Shown: positions 18,378-30,216, counted from the first letter of the stretch. The stretch is 64,000 bases of DNA from Asaia sp. W19 (GCF_003994335.1 NZ_PNQZ01000064.1:19265-83264), one strand, 5' to 3'. A program made the numbers and translations. Notes: generated from the letters alone by a model not told the origin.

Positions 18378-18722
18378 CTAGGCCTTTCTGACGAATTCCG
18401 ATTTGAGATTCATGGCACCGATGCCGGGCACCTTGCAGGAGAGATTATGACCGTCATGCCCGTCAGTAAGACGCACACCCTTGATCTTGGTGCCCCCCTT
18501 GATAACGGAAGACGACCCCTTGATCTTCAGATCCTTGATAATGGTCACGGTGTCCCCATCCGCAAGGGGATTCCCATTCGCATCGCGAATGACCGAGTCA
18601 TCAGCCTGGGCAGGCATACCCTCGGCAATGCTCCATTCGAGCGCGCATTCGGGGCAGACCCAAAGCCCGCCGTCCTGATAGATATGCTCACAGCCGCATT
18701 GCGGGCAGATATCGCTTTTCAC
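18378..18722 (-). CDS. yjdM: YjdM/PhnA-type zinc-ribbon protein
   Basis: 114 residues from the GTG at 18722, chosen because it follows an AGGA-type site and matches the family start; an upstream in-frame ATG would add about 70 unrelated residues. N-terminal zinc ribbon (CPQCG...CPECALEW) followed by the PhnA domain: [33 protein letters not shown] and ending KSEFVRKA, nearly colinear with E. coli YjdM (formerly PhnA). The biochemical role of this family is not established, and despite the old name it is not phosphonoacetate hydrolase. A 7-bp palindrome lies 33 bases upstream. Confidence 0.93.
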   Translation of the reverse strand: MKSDICPQCGCEHIYQDGGLWVCPECALEWSIAEGMPAQADDSVIRDANGNPLADGDTVTIIKDLKIKGSSSVIKGGTKIKGVRLTDGHDGHNLSCKVPGIGAMNLKSEFVRKA

Positions 18723-18754
18723 GATCTTGTCGTCCTGTCTTCCTTGGCGCGAGC

Positions 18755-18771
18755 ACCGGTTATCAACCGGT
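18755..18771. promoter_or_regulatory. Palindrome upstream of yjdM
   Basis: ACCGGTT-ATC-AACCGGT, a perfect 7-bp inverted repeat with a 3-base centre, 33-49 bases upstream of the yjdM GTG. The tight symmetry suits a dimeric regulator site, or a small hairpin in the leader. No matching copy was noticed elsewhere in the window. Confidence 0.45.
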
Positions 18772-18992
18772 TCGCATTCCTTTTTCTCAATGGGTAACGA
18801 AGCCTCTACCCTTTTCCTCAGGGCATTTTCCAGAGCAACGTCAGAAAGAAATGAAAGGCTCAGCGTGCGGGGCGTCCGGACTAAGAGGCGCAAAACAACC
18901 TGCTCACAGGAAAAGGGGCGCACGTTCTGCTTCATCAGAAACAGAGGATTTCACCGCATTATATCAGGGAAAGCGACCGGCTGATCCGAAGG

Positions 18993-19099
<107 letters not shown>

Positions 19100-19323
19100 G
19101 TAACAGGATCACCCGGTCGTGGGCGGCTTATAGGGGGCAGATCATGCCCCTTGCAAGAGGGGATGAAACGATTCTTTCACCCTGCCCCGATTTGCCAGGG
19201 ACGCATGGCCGCGATTTTCCCTCCGGCCCGGCTCGATAATCATTGACGGACCGGCCCCCGCTCTTGTAGTGAGCCCCCCTCGCGGGAGCGCTTGCGCCTT
19301 CTGCCAATAATAAAAAGCGACTG

Positions 19324-19361
19324 GGCAATGCCGACTGGGGGAAAACCCCGGCAAAATTGCC
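19324..19361 (+). promoter_or_regulatory. Extended hairpin in the rplU leader
   Basis: GGCAAT (19324-19329) pairs with ATTGCC (19356-19361) and encloses CCG/CGG and a GGGG-AAAA-CCCC hairpin. The structure ends 29 bases before the rplU ATG. A TTGACG element at 19243-19248 could be the -35 of a promoter that puts this hairpin in the 5' untranslated region. It may be a ribosomal-protein leader, but it matches no family I can name. Confidence 0.5.
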
Positions 19362-19390
19362 AAGAGATCGGATTGATAGAGAGTTAAACC

Positions 19391-19705
19391 ATGTTCGCAG
19401 TCATCCGCACCGGCGGAAAGCAGTATCGCGTCGCCCCGCAGGCCACGCTGAAGGTTGAGAAGCTCGAAGCCGAAGCCGGCACGACCATCACCTTCTCCGA
19501 CGTTCTGGCCGTTGGTTCCGACGCCGGCATCAAGATCGGCGCCCCGCTCGTTGCTGGCGCCACTGTTACGGCAACCGTGATCGCCCAGGACCGCCTGGAC
19601 ACGGTCATCATCTTCAAGAAGCGTCGCCGGCAGAACAGCCGCCGCAAGAATGGTCACCGCCAGCACGTGACCGTCCTGCGCATCGACGCGATCAACGCAG
19701 CGTAA
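19391..19705 (+). CDS. rplU: 50S ribosomal protein L21
   Basis: 104 residues. Standard L21: [17 protein letters not shown] at the start, [20 protein letters not shown] with the basic RNA-binding stretch, and TVLRIDAI at the end. L21 binds 23S rRNA in the large subunit. It begins the conserved rplU-rpmA-obgE order, 28 bases ahead of rpmA. Confidence 0.97.
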   Translation: MFAVIRTGGKQYRVAPQATLKVEKLEAEAGTTITFSDVLAVGSDAGIKIGAPLVAGATVTATVIAQDRLDTVIIFKKRRRQNSRRKNGHRQHVTVLRIDAINAA

Positions 19706-19733
19706 CTGACGCTAGAGAGAAGGAGAGACCTCC

Positions 19734-22230
<2,497 letters not shown>

Positions 22231-22367
22231 TCCCCACGAGCGAGGAGCTCTGGCCCACACACTCCCTACGCTACCCTGTCTGACTTGCAACGGCGCGCAA
22301 TGACCCGCCGAACACACGCCATGGCGGATCCGGCAATGTCCGCACGGCTTGATGACCGGATCGGAAT

Positions 22368-23414
22368 TCAGGTCATCAGAGCGCTATCCCCTCCATTGAC
22401 CTCGAATTCCGCACCGGTTGTGAGGGCTGCAGCCTCTGACGCCAGAAATACGGCGATCGGAGAAATATCCTCCGGTTGGAGCCATCCCACCGGTTCGACC
22501 TCGCTCCGGGCGCGATCGCGCCAGGCTCTGGCCGGTGAAACCTGGCCCTTGACCGAGTGGTGGGCCTGCTCCTCAACTGCTGCCAGACGCTGGGGATTCA
22601 GGGTCAGCGCGGTGCCGACGAGGCCGGGGATCACCGCATTGACCGTCATGCCATACGGAGCGAACTCCATGGCGGCGGATTTCATGAGCCCGATGAGGCC
22701 CCATTTGGAGGCCGAGTAGCTCGATCCGTTACGTGTTCCATGACGCCCCTGCATCGACGAGACGATCAGTACACGGGCTCCGGGACGCTTGATCATATGT
22801 GGAACGAAGGCCCGCAGGGTTCGGGCGGTTCCATTCAGATTATTCTCGATCTGATCATCCCAATCGGCGTCATCCATATCGAGTATGGCTTTCCAGCCCT
22901 GTATGGCGGCATTTGCGACAAGGATATCGATCTGTCCGAGAGTTTGCGAAACCTGCGCCGCCGCAGCACGCATCTGGGCGATCTGCCGGATATCCGCCTT
23001 GATCACCATCGTCCGGCGGCCAAAGGCCCTTATCTGCTGCGCCGTCTCCTCCAGTTCATCGCCCGTTGCGGGCACGGCGTCAGCAACGGAGCTGATGGGC
23101 CCTGCGATATCGATCACGGCCACATCGGCCCCATTAGCCGCATATTCCACCGCGATCGCCCGACCTATGCCTCGAGCGGCGCCCGTGACAACCGCGACGC
23201 GTCCCGCCAATTGCGATCCACGTCCGGCATGGATGCTCCCCGCGCTGAATGCGGGAGCGGGTTGAGGCGTGGTCCCTTTCAACGAGGCCGCACCGGCCGT
23301 TATAGGCAGTGCTGTCAACAATGCGGCCCCGCCGGCCAGCAGGGATCGACGGTCGCGTATCTGGGAAGCCTCGGTCGCGGCGCGCTGGGCGGCCTCATCA
23401 TGTCTACGGGTCAT
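22368..23414 (-). CDS. SDR-family oxidoreductase with twin-arginine signal
   Basis: 348 residues from the ATG at 23414, preceded by AAGGAG. Residues about 18-42 (IRDRRSLLAGGAALLTALP) look like a Tat signal with the RR-x-LL pattern. The mature part is a classical short-chain dehydrogenase: cofactor motif TGAARGIGRA at 77-86, NAAIQ, catalytic Ser in SSMQGR and YSASK (Tyr and Lys), closing with GAEFEVNGGDS. Export of a folded, NAD(P)-bound SDR would need Tat. Substrate unknown. The promoter region is an AT-rich stretch; no operon partner is evident. Confidence 0.88.
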   Translation of the reverse strand: MTRRHDEAAQRAATEASQIRDRRSLLAGGAALLTALPITAGAASLKGTTPQPAPAFSAGSIHAGRGSQLAGRVAVVTGAARGIGRAIAVEYAANGADVAVIDIAGPISSVADAVPATGDELEETAQQIRAFGRRTMVIKADIRQIAQMRAAAAQVSQTLGQIDILVANAAIQGWKAILDMDDADWDDQIENNLNGTARTLRAFVPHMIKRPGARVLIVSSMQGRHGTRNGSSYSASKWGLIGLMKSAAMEFAPYGMTVNAVIPGLVGTALTLNPQRLAAVEEQAHHSVKGQVSPARAWRDRARSEVEPVGWLQPEDISPIAVFLASEAAALTTGAEFEVNGGDSALMT

Positions 23415-23907
23415 GTTGTTGTGACTCCTTGTCCTCACCTTCACCCGTGCAGGATACACGATCGTGCCAAGGGACGATAAACGAGAATCGCCAGCTTTAT
23501 TTCTTGTATGCAATCAAATTGGGATACTCTATTCGAGATGACGATGCAATTTGTTGGTAGTGACTATCGACTTTTTGTATATTTACTATATATTAAATTA
23601 TGTTTCTCGATTAACACATTGCGTTTACCATTAATCCGGCCTTGGACGTGGCTTGATCGGCCGCTCGTCAGCTTCGCGCATGGCTCGACATCCAGCTCCC
23701 GGAACGGAACATGACCCGTCGAGGGCGCACTCCCGCCCGGCGGTACCCCGGACCGGAGAGAGGCTCACCTATTGAAATGGATCGCGAATGCCCCCCCCCT
23801 TCGGAGGCAACGTGCCCACTGAGATGGGCCTTGGGGGGCGACTATCGCCACAAGGACGGTGCGTGCGCTTTGCTTGAACAGCGGCGCATTATGTCGCCGC
23901 GTGGGCC
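23415..23907. other. Gene-free interval with an AT-rich stretch
   Basis: About 490 bases upstream of the SDR gene and downstream of the repeat-bearing membrane protein gene, both on the minus strand. From about 23485 to 23640 the sequence is strikingly AT-rich (for example TATATTTACTATATATTAAA) against a GC-rich background, and probably holds the SDR promoter. The remainder has no recognisable gene; an open plus-strand frame from 23711 is antisense to real coding sequence over much of its length. Confidence 0.5.
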
Positions 23908-24831
23908 TCAGGGCCGGGGGGGCCAACGCAGGGTCGGCTCGGAACGCACACGACGCGCACCGGCCTCCTCGGCCTGGCGCAACCTCTCCGCCTCGGCCGC
24001 GGCGCTGCGGGGAGCCATTTCCTGTCGCTGTCCCTCCACGCGATACCCGTCATGTCGCGAATAGTCAGGGCGAGAAGTATCGGGGCGAGAGGTATCGGAG
24101 CGGGAAGCGTCAGGGCGCGACATGTCCGAACGGGCAGCTTCAGGACGGGTCGCCTTGAGCCGCCACGCCTCATCGCCATCTGGCACGGCCTGATTAGGGC
24201 TGCGCGCTTCCTGCCCTACGGGCGGGCGGGGCGGACGCGGGGCCTCGCGCGGTGGTGGGGGGTCGAAATGGGTCGGACGCAGAATACGCTCGATATTCTC
24301 CTGCGCACCGGATTCGGCATAGCTGTAATCATCGCGCGCCTCGGGCGGCGGCGTCTGACGCTCCTGGGCTCGATCCAAGGGCCGCTCTGGCGCACGATCC
24401 CGCCGGTCTTCTGCTACCATGTCACGCTGGGGGAACGCCTCGCGGGGCGGAGCATCGCCCCGTGCACCGTCATCGCGGGGCTGAACGGGGCGCTGGGGGG
24501 CCTGACGGTTCGCCTCGGTCGACCAGGGCATGATTTCAGGCACGCGAGCAGGCTCAGCCGTGCGATTCTCGATAGGCGCGGAGCTGCGCCGCGGGGGCGC
24601 ATAGACAGGTTCACCTGAAGGGCCTGTCTCGGGAATACTCTGGCCCAGACGCATGGCGATGATCCGCAATTCGGCGCGCACCTCATTGAGCTGCAGCTCG
24701 ACCTCCTCGAGCCTCGGCTTCACGCCGAAAATCGAGAACGGCATGAGGATGAACATGAGCCCCAGTCCCAGCAGGACAAATCCTGCCAGGAACTGCATCC
24801 AGAGTGGAAGTGAGAGAAGCGCGGTCGTCAT
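23908..24831 (-). CDS. Membrane-anchored protein with disordered, repeat-bearing tail (unknown function)
   Basis: 307 residues. One membrane segment at about 10-33 (MQFLAGFVLLGLGLMFILMPF), then a short coiled-coil-like helix (RLEEVELQLNEVRAELRIIAMRLGQ, about 41-65), then about 240 residues rich in Pro, Arg, Glu and Asp, predicted to be disordered. Near the C-terminus six five-residue units of the form SRxDx repeat (SRPDASRSDTSRPDTSRPDYSR). I do not recognise a family. The anchor plus coiled coil plus long tail suggests a scaffold or envelope-spanning role, but that is inference. The gene follows the acid phosphatase by about 100 bases on the same strand. Confidence 0.75.
   Translation of the reverse strand: MTTALLSLPLWMQFLAGFVLLGLGLMFILMPFSIFGVKPRLEEVELQLNEVRAELRIIAMRLGQSIPETGPSGEPVYAPPRRSSAPIENRTAEPARVPEIMPWSTEANRQAPQRPVQPRDDGARGDAPPREAFPQRDMVAEDRRDRAPERPLDRAQERQTPPPEARDDYSYAESGAQENIERILRPTHFDPPPPREAPRPPRPPVGQEARSPNQAVPDGDEAWRLKATRPEAARSDMSRPDASRSDTSRPDTSRPDYSRHDGYRVEGQRQEMAPRSAAAEAERLRQAEEAGARRVRSEPTLRWPPRP
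24055..24144. repeat. 15-bp tandem repeat, six copies, inside coding sequence
   Basis: Six imperfect 15-bp units in a row (for example GCGAGAAGTATCGGG, GCGAGAGGTATCGGA, GCGGGAAGCGTCAGG). The unit length is a multiple of three, so copy-number change would keep the frame and only alter the SRxDx repeat number. Confidence 0.85.
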
Positions 24832-24932
24832 GATCTGCGATCTATGCTATTTTTATCGACTCCGCCAAGAGGGATATTCTACGGTACCTGTCCAGGACCT
24901 GGCTCACGGATTTCGACGCGTGCGGACCGACC

Positions 24933-26183
24933 TCACAGGCGGCCCGGCGCGAGCAGGACGGCCCCGCCATGACGCAGGTCGAGCCCCCTGCCCTCGCGCA
25001 ACGCCGCCAGGGATTGATGGAACAAACGCACCCGATACGACACCACCCCGGACGGGCTCAGCCAGCGCTCGAATGCCATTGTAGTGTCAGGCGCTGTGCC
25101 ATCTGGCTGATCGCTGAAATGCCAGTCCAGACCGTAACGAGCGGCAAGGGCATCCAGTGTCGTGTCGTGCCCGGCAAAAGCCAGGAAGCGGGTGGTGCGC
25201 CCCAGCGGCATGGTGTCGGACAGCCTCACCGCCTCACCAGAGAGAAAACGCTCAATCACTTCTGCCAGCAGATGCGCCTTCTCCTGTACGAGCACACCCC
25301 GGCGCCGTGTGAGACGCGCCATGGCCTCATGCACGGGAAGGACGCGAGACAGGAGCCGAGGATCGATCCGCTTTACCCAGTCTGGACTAGTCTGCTCCCG
25401 GTGTGACCGATCGAGGCCCTCGACGTAGATCAGAAGCAGATTTTCAGCGAGAGATGCCGCCAGAACGCCTCCCCCCTCCAGCACTGGGCGGCCTTTTTTC
25501 TGCCCGGTCGTAAGCGCTTCGGCAAAACAAGGCTCGGTGTTGTCTGCGCATCCTCGCGGCGCGAGGAAGGCCTGAAGGGATGCAAGTCCCTCGCTTACTG
25601 CTGCGGACCGGTGATCGCGGTCTTCCTCCCGCGCGCCCTCGACGTCCTGATGGATGGCCCCGTAATTCTGCGTGATGAAGCCGGGGGATGCACCCTCGAA
25701 CAGAGGATCACGCTTCCCTAGGAAGAGACCCTGCGCCCCGATGGCGTCGTTACGCGTAAAGGCAGCCGCCATGATCTCGCCGCTCTGCATCGTGCGTTCA
25801 TCGGCTGAGTCGGCCCAGATGACGGGAGCGGGCCGCGACAGGCAGGGTCTCTGCTGTGCGGAGTGTCTGATCGTCTTGCAGGCCAGATCATAGAATCGGG
25901 CGATATCCTCCATCATGACCCGCAGCGTAGCCCGACCGTGATCGGTCAACTGCCCCGCAACGACAGGCCATTCAGGCCAGATCACCCCGGTTTCCCGGGC
26001 CAATGTGGCCGGGTCCTGCGTAGGGCTGCGTATGCCGTGCCGTGCAACAAGCACCACGCGATCGAGCCTGTCCTGCGCGCCAGGCGAGGAAGCCGACACG
26101 CTCAGCCCTGCAGGGGAAGCCTCACAAGGCGCCAGGCTCGACCCGAGCACGATCAACGAAGAGAGAAGGAGCGCTCTTCTCAT
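24933..26183 (-). CDS. Histidine acid phosphatase (phytase / glucose-1-phosphatase type), secreted
   Basis: 416 residues with an N-terminal signal peptide (about 1-23). The histidine-acid-phosphatase signature RHGIRSP contains the nucleophile His49, and the C-terminal GHDTTLD supplies His339-Asp340, the acid/base pair. The bacterial branch of this family (AppA, Agp) removes phosphate from inositol hexakisphosphate or sugar phosphates in the periplasm. The ATG overlaps the stop of the TonB-dependent receptor (ATGA), so receptor and enzyme are translationally coupled, which points to outer-membrane uptake and periplasmic dephosphorylation of one substrate. Whether that is phytate or another phosphate ester cannot be told from sequence. 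Confidence 0.9.
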   Translation of the reverse strand: MRRALLLSSLIVLGSSLAPCEASPAGLSVSASSPGAQDRLDRVVLVARHGIRSPTQDPATLARETGVIWPEWPVVAGQLTDHGRATLRVMMEDIARFYDLACKTIRHSAQQRPCLSRPAPVIWADSADERTMQSGEIMAAAFTRNDAIGAQGLFLGKRDPLFEGASPGFITQNYGAIHQDVEGAREEDRDHRSAAVSEGLASLQAFLAPRGCADNTEPCFAEALTTGQKKGRPVLEGGGVLAASLAENLLLIYVEGLDRSHREQTSPDWVKRIDPRLLSRVLPVHEAMARLTRRRGVLVQEKAHLLAEVIERFLSGEAVRLSDTMPLGRTTRFLAFAGHDTTLDALAARYGLDWHFSDQPDGTAPDTTMAFERWLSPSGVVSYRVRLFHQSLAALREGRGLDLRHGGAVLLAPGRL

Positions 26184-28729
26184 GGGAGGGTGACGGTCAG
26201 GTTGAAGAACACGGAGCGCCCTGCCAGACGCCAGTAAAGCGGCGCACCATCGGGATAACCCGCGCTGGCTGCTGATTGATTTCCAGCGAAATCACTGATC
26301 GCGCGATTATTGAACAGGTTCGAAATCTTGAGGCTGGGCGTCACGTCCCGCATGAAGCCGCCCAGCTTCTTGAAATGCCACCCCAAAGCGAGATCGGCCG
26401 TAGTGGTGCTTCCGATACGGTACTGATTGGCAAAGACCGTGTTGCCGCTGCTGTTGGTGGTGCTGTCGAGCCCATAATGATTCCCCACAAACTTACCGAT
26501 GAGCGAGGCATAGGGGCCTTTGTTATCGTCATAGAGCACGCCGAAAGACGCGAGCACATTGGGAGTCGCCGCAACACGGACAGAGCTGTGCTTGTATTGC
26601 GCGTCATTCACGCTGTAATTGCCGTAGAGAGACACGCCATGCCCGATGGCGTATTGCCCTTCGACTTCGAGCCCCTTGTAGATCGCACCACCGCTATTGA
26701 CCGAAGTGCTTTGGGTGCCGAAGCCCGGCACCTTGATCTGAGCCGAGGCAATGAAATTGGAGAAATTGATGTAATAGGCGTCAAACGACACCGTCCAGCG
26801 CTTCTGCTGCACCACTGTACCGAGCTGATAGTTCAGCGTCGTTTCGGGGCTGACATTGCCGACATTCTGAGTCTGAAACACGCTCATGGGTGGTGCCAGA
26901 AAGCCGCGCGCAATCTGGGCGTAGGCGCTCCAACCCGGCAGAATAATCTGATTGGCAGAAATCGACGGCTGCCATGAGGTGAATTTCTGGGTCGCGTTCA
27001 GCGGCACTTTGGTCGATTTATTGACCGCAGCATCATAGTCTCGCCGGAAATAGGAATATTTGATGCCGGGCTTGATGATAGTGTTTTTGAACGGCTTCCA
27101 GTCGAATTCGAGATAGGGCTGCACCGTCGTATTAAAATCCGAGATGTCATAGCTATAGGCCGAGCCATTCTTGCCAGGCACCATGATCCCGCCCTTTGTC
27201 AGGTCGAGTGCATAGGTATAGCGCCGATCATCCTGCAGATCAGCCCAGGCACCGAGCAGCACATCGCCCTGAGAGGTATGCGCCTTGAAGGTCAGGGTAT
27301 CGCCGTAATCGCGGAACTTGGCATCAGCATATTTGCCGGGCACGTCGCTCTTGTACGTCGCAAGCTTCTTGCCGCTCGCAGAATAGAAGGTCACGCCATT
27401 GGCGCCTGGATCATCCGAGCTGGCATCGATCGATTCCGTGTAATCATGCTCGAAGCCGTTCGTGTAGAGCCGGTTCTCGACGGTGAGCCAGGGCAGAACC
27501 TTGCTCTTGATGTCGACATAATCGAAGTCGGAGGTATAGGTGCTCGGCTGATACCCGGCATAGCACTGCAATGTCGCGTTAAAGCACAACCCGTAATCCT
27601 TGCCATACTTGCGATACTGCGCCAGCGTCGCCCCCTGAGTGGTATTCTGATTTTCCCAGTTATAGGTGGTCAGCACAGTCAGGGTCGTGTTCTCCCCTAG
27701 TCTTGCGACGTCCTTGAAAAGCAGATTGTTACGCCGCTCGCCCGAGCCGGTCAGATATCCATCCGTTTCCTCGTGCTGCAGATCGAGCACCATGGAGCCG
27801 AAGCGCGTCTTGCCTGAATCGACCTCGACACCGCCTGCACGCGTATTGAAACTGCCATAGGTGCCATAAGGCGTCACCCCGAAGCGATTGGCGGGTGTGC
27901 GGGATTCAAAGCCGATCGTGCCGCCAAAGGTCGCATTCCCGATGGTCGAGGCAGTGCCAGGACCGCGATTGACCTGCACCTGACCCAGAAAATGCGAGAT
28001 GAAGAGCGAAGAGGTGGTATGGTGCAGGTCGCTGGCATTCCCGAAAGGGATGCCGTCGAACAGCATATTGTACTGACCGTCCTGGAAGCCGCGCAGGCTC
28101 ATCGTCTCGGCCTTGCCCATGCCGGGACCGTTCGGATTCTGGGTCCAGATGCTGGGCTGGAACTTGATGATGTCATCCACACTCGCGAGCGGCACGATGT
28201 TGTTGGTGATGAAGCGCCTCTGAATGACGGAAGTCGGCTCGGTAATGGTCAGCGGCACCGTGGAAGGAGCCAGACGCTCAGCGCGCCCGATAACCGTAAT
28301 ATGCTCCTGCCCCGTCTTCTCGCCATGCTGATCATGGGCGAAATTGCTCCCACGCGCAGCATTGGCAATGACCACCGCCCCATCGGACTGGACATGGGCA
28401 CTCAGGCCAGACCCGGCCAGAAGCCGGTCCAGCGCCTTATCCAGCGTCAATCTGCCCTTCAGGGCGGGTGCCCTCTTGCCGCGAACCTGATCGCTGGAAA
28501 AAAGAATATCGCGCCCCGATTGACGGGCCAGACCGGTCAAAGCGTCCTCCAGCGCGCCTGCGGGCTGGCTCAGACTCAGCGCCTTGAGCGTATCGGCAGA
28601 GTCCAGCCCGGCCGTATTCGTCCCACCCGGTCCCTGGGCAAGACCCGAATGCGGCCATGCCGTAAGCGAAAGAAGAACCAGGGCAAGCTTCTTGCGTCTG
28701 GCGGACACGTGGCAGGGAACACGGATCAT
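26180..28729 (-). CDS. TonB-dependent outer-membrane receptor with signalling (STN) domain
   Basis: 849 residues. Signal peptide about 1-31. STN domain about 52-122 (LSLSQPAGALEDALTGLARQ and VRGKRAPALKGRLTLDKALDRLL), a TonB-box-like HITVIGRA near 143-150, plug about 155-275 (DGIPFGNASD, NRGPGTASTIGNATFGGTIGF), then a 22-strand barrel. The STN domain marks a transducer receptor that passes a substrate-bound signal to a FecR partner, and such a partner lies just upstream. Iron complexes are the classical ligands, but the coupled phosphatase downstream suggests a phosphorylated ligand. The protein ends in VTLP rather than the usual aromatic residue. Confidence 0.93.
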   Translation of the reverse strand: MIRVPCHVSARRKKLALVLLSLTAWPHSGLAQGPGGTNTAGLDSADTLKALSLSQPAGALEDALTGLARQSGRDILFSSDQVRGKRAPALKGRLTLDKALDRLLAGSGLSAHVQSDGAVVIANAARGSNFAHDQHGEKTGQEHITVIGRAERLAPSTVPLTITEPTSVIQRRFITNNIVPLASVDDIIKFQPSIWTQNPNGPGMGKAETMSLRGFQDGQYNMLFDGIPFGNASDLHHTTSSLFISHFLGQVQVNRGPGTASTIGNATFGGTIGFESRTPANRFGVTPYGTYGSFNTRAGGVEVDSGKTRFGSMVLDLQHEETDGYLTGSGERRNNLLFKDVARLGENTTLTVLTTYNWENQNTTQGATLAQYRKYGKDYGLCFNATLQCYAGYQPSTYTSDFDYVDIKSKVLPWLTVENRLYTNGFEHDYTESIDASSDDPGANGVTFYSASGKKLATYKSDVPGKYADAKFRDYGDTLTFKAHTSQGDVLLGAWADLQDDRRYTYALDLTKGGIMVPGKNGSAYSYDISDFNTTVQPYLEFDWKPFKNTIIKPGIKYSYFRRDYDAAVNKSTKVPLNATQKFTSWQPSISANQIILPGWSAYAQIARGFLAPPMSVFQTQNVGNVSPETTLNYQLGTVVQQKRWTVSFDAYYINFSNFIASAQIKVPGFGTQSTSVNSGGAIYKGLEVEGQYAIGHGVSLYGNYSVNDAQYKHSSVRVAATPNVLASFGVLYDDNKGPYASLIGKFVGNHYGLDSTTNSSGNTVFANQYRIGSTTTADLALGWHFKKLGGFMRDVTPSLKISNLFNNRAISDFAGNQSAASAGYPDGAPLYWRLAGRSVFFNLTVTLP

Positions 28730-28824
28730 AAGCGCGGTTGTCTTTCAGGATGGGATCGGAAATGGTCTCTGTCCTGCTTGACGACCCAGACCCAATCCTC
28801 CTCATCATCCCGCCTGCCGTTTCA

Positions 28825-29706
28825 TCAAAGCTTAACAATCGCGATACGGTCGCGCTCGATCAGCACGCGCAACGGCAACAGATGGGCGAGCGCATTGAAA
28901 AAACGCTTCGGGTCACGCGTATGAAATACCCCACTCAAACGCAGATGCGCGAGAGAAGGCGAAAGCAGAACCACGGATCTGTCGCTGTAACGCGCCATTT
29001 CCGCAACCGCCTGATCGAGCGGGGTTTCATGAAAGATCGCTCGCCCTTCTCGCCAGGCCAGCAGATCGTCCACCCGCCCCTCCGTAACCCGCGCCTGCAG
29101 GGTCCGGCGGTCGAACACCATGAGTTGCCCGGGGCCGAGCCGCGCTGCCGCGGCATGCACATGGTGCAGGTTCAATCCACCCGAAATCACGGCCAGGATC
29201 ATACGATCGGGCGTGACATCGAGCGCATAATCACCGCGCTCCCCCGAAATGCGCCACGCGCAGCATCCGAAACGGAGGGCCGCCTGTTCTGGCCTGAGTG
29301 AGAACGCAAACCGTCCCTGGCCGAAATCGAGCTTGTGACGTTCCGGCCCGCAGGTGAGGGCGCTACAGGCGTCCATCTGCACAGTCACGGCACCCATGAC
29401 GACATGGCGCGTCTGGTTCCTCCCCGTCCTGATGCTTTGCGCATCGGCGGTCTGGGGCGCCGCAACGGCGCCGGCGGCGCAGAGGGCGAATGCGCCTAAT
29501 ACCGCCCGACGAGAGTGCGGCGCCGCACGTTGCGCTGGCGCAAAACTGCCGGATTGCCATATCTGCGAAACCAGATCATAGGCCTTGTGATGAGCCTCGC
29601 TCTCTCTTAGCCAGGCGTGGAAACGCGCCCTGTCCTGATCCGAGCAGCGATCGGAGAGAAGACGCGCCTGCCAGTCCGCCGCCTGTTCGACGTGGTCTGG
29701 TGTCAC
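28825..29706 (-). CDS. FecR-family anti-sigma / sigma regulator
   Basis: 293 residues. N-terminal cytoplasmic part (about 1-65) has the DUF4880-type pattern AADWQARLLS...DQDRARFHAWLRESEAHHKAYDLV; one membrane segment at about 66-90 (RRAVLGAFALCAAGAVAA); then the periplasmic FecR domain, ending in an STN-like fold (TPLDQAVAEMARYSDRSV ... FFNALAHLLPLRV). FecR proteins hold the ECF sigma inactive until the receptor signals. It overlaps the sigma gene by 4 bases and precedes the receptor by 95 bases. Confidence 0.92.
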   Translation of the reverse strand: MTPDHVEQAADWQARLLSDRCSDQDRARFHAWLRESEAHHKAYDLVSQIWQSGSFAPAQRAAPHSRRAVLGAFALCAAGAVAAPQTADAQSIRTGRNQTRHVVMGAVTVQMDACSALTCGPERHKLDFGQGRFAFSLRPEQAALRFGCCAWRISGERGDYALDVTPDRMILAVISGGLNLHHVHAAAARLGPGQLMVFDRRTLQARVTEGRVDDLLAWREGRAIFHETPLDQAVAEMARYSDRSVVLLSPSLAHLRLSGVFHTRDPKRFFNALAHLLPLRVLIERDRIAIVKL

Positions 29707-30203
29707 GAGCTGCCCTCATCCATGAGGGCGAGCGCCAGATGGGCAAGCGCGCGGGCGATCGATTTCTCGATCGTGCTGACACTTACGACCAGTTGCCCGG
29801 CAATCGCGCTATAGGTCAGCCCGTCGAGCCTGTGCAGGAGGAAGATGCGGGCAGTGCGCGCATCGAGCTCGGCAAATGCCGCGCGGATACGGGCCAGTTG
29901 CTGACGCCCCAGCACGATACGCTCGGCGCCGGGTGCTGCGCAGACCGGGTCCAGCCCTGCTTCATCGTCGAGTGAGGAAAACCGGATACGCTTCTCGCGC
30001 CTTGCCCGATCGATCGCCAGGTTGCGCGTGGCGCGCAGCACATAGGCCTCGGGATGATCGATCCCGTCCAGACCGCGCTCGAACAGATGGAGCAGTGCCG
30101 TCTGAAGCAGATCATCGGTATCGCTGCGTCGGCTCTGACGCCGCACACGTTCGTGCAGGGAAACCCAGACGGATTGCTCGAGGCACCATTGAGCCGCTGA
30201 CAT
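29703..30203 (-). CDS. ECF sigma factor, FecI type
   Basis: 166 residues from the ATG at 30203 (MSAAQWCLEQSVW); an upstream in-frame start would begin inside the palindrome and is disfavoured. Region 2 contains DTDDLLQTALLHLFERG and ATRNLAIDRARREKR; region 4 contains LDGLTYSAIAGQLVVSVSTIEKSIARAL, the FecI-type helix-turn-helix. It should direct transcription of the receptor and phosphatase genes downstream. FecR starts in its ATGA stop overlap. A 34-base palindrome lies 14 bases upstream of the start codon. Confidence 0.92.
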   Translation of the reverse strand: MSAAQWCLEQSVWVSLHERVRRQSRRSDTDDLLQTALLHLFERGLDGIDHPEAYVLRATRNLAIDRARREKRIRFSSLDDEAGLDPVCAAPGAERIVLGRQQLARIRAAFAELDARTARIFLLHRLDGLTYSAIAGQLVVSVSTIEKSIARALAHLALALMDEGSS

Positions 30204-30216
30204 CGCCACCCTGCCA

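Noticed and set aside
23711..24064. A 117-residue plus-strand frame beginning before the disordered membrane protein gene
   Set aside because: Overlaps that gene in antisense; Arg/Pro-rich shadow with no ribosome site.
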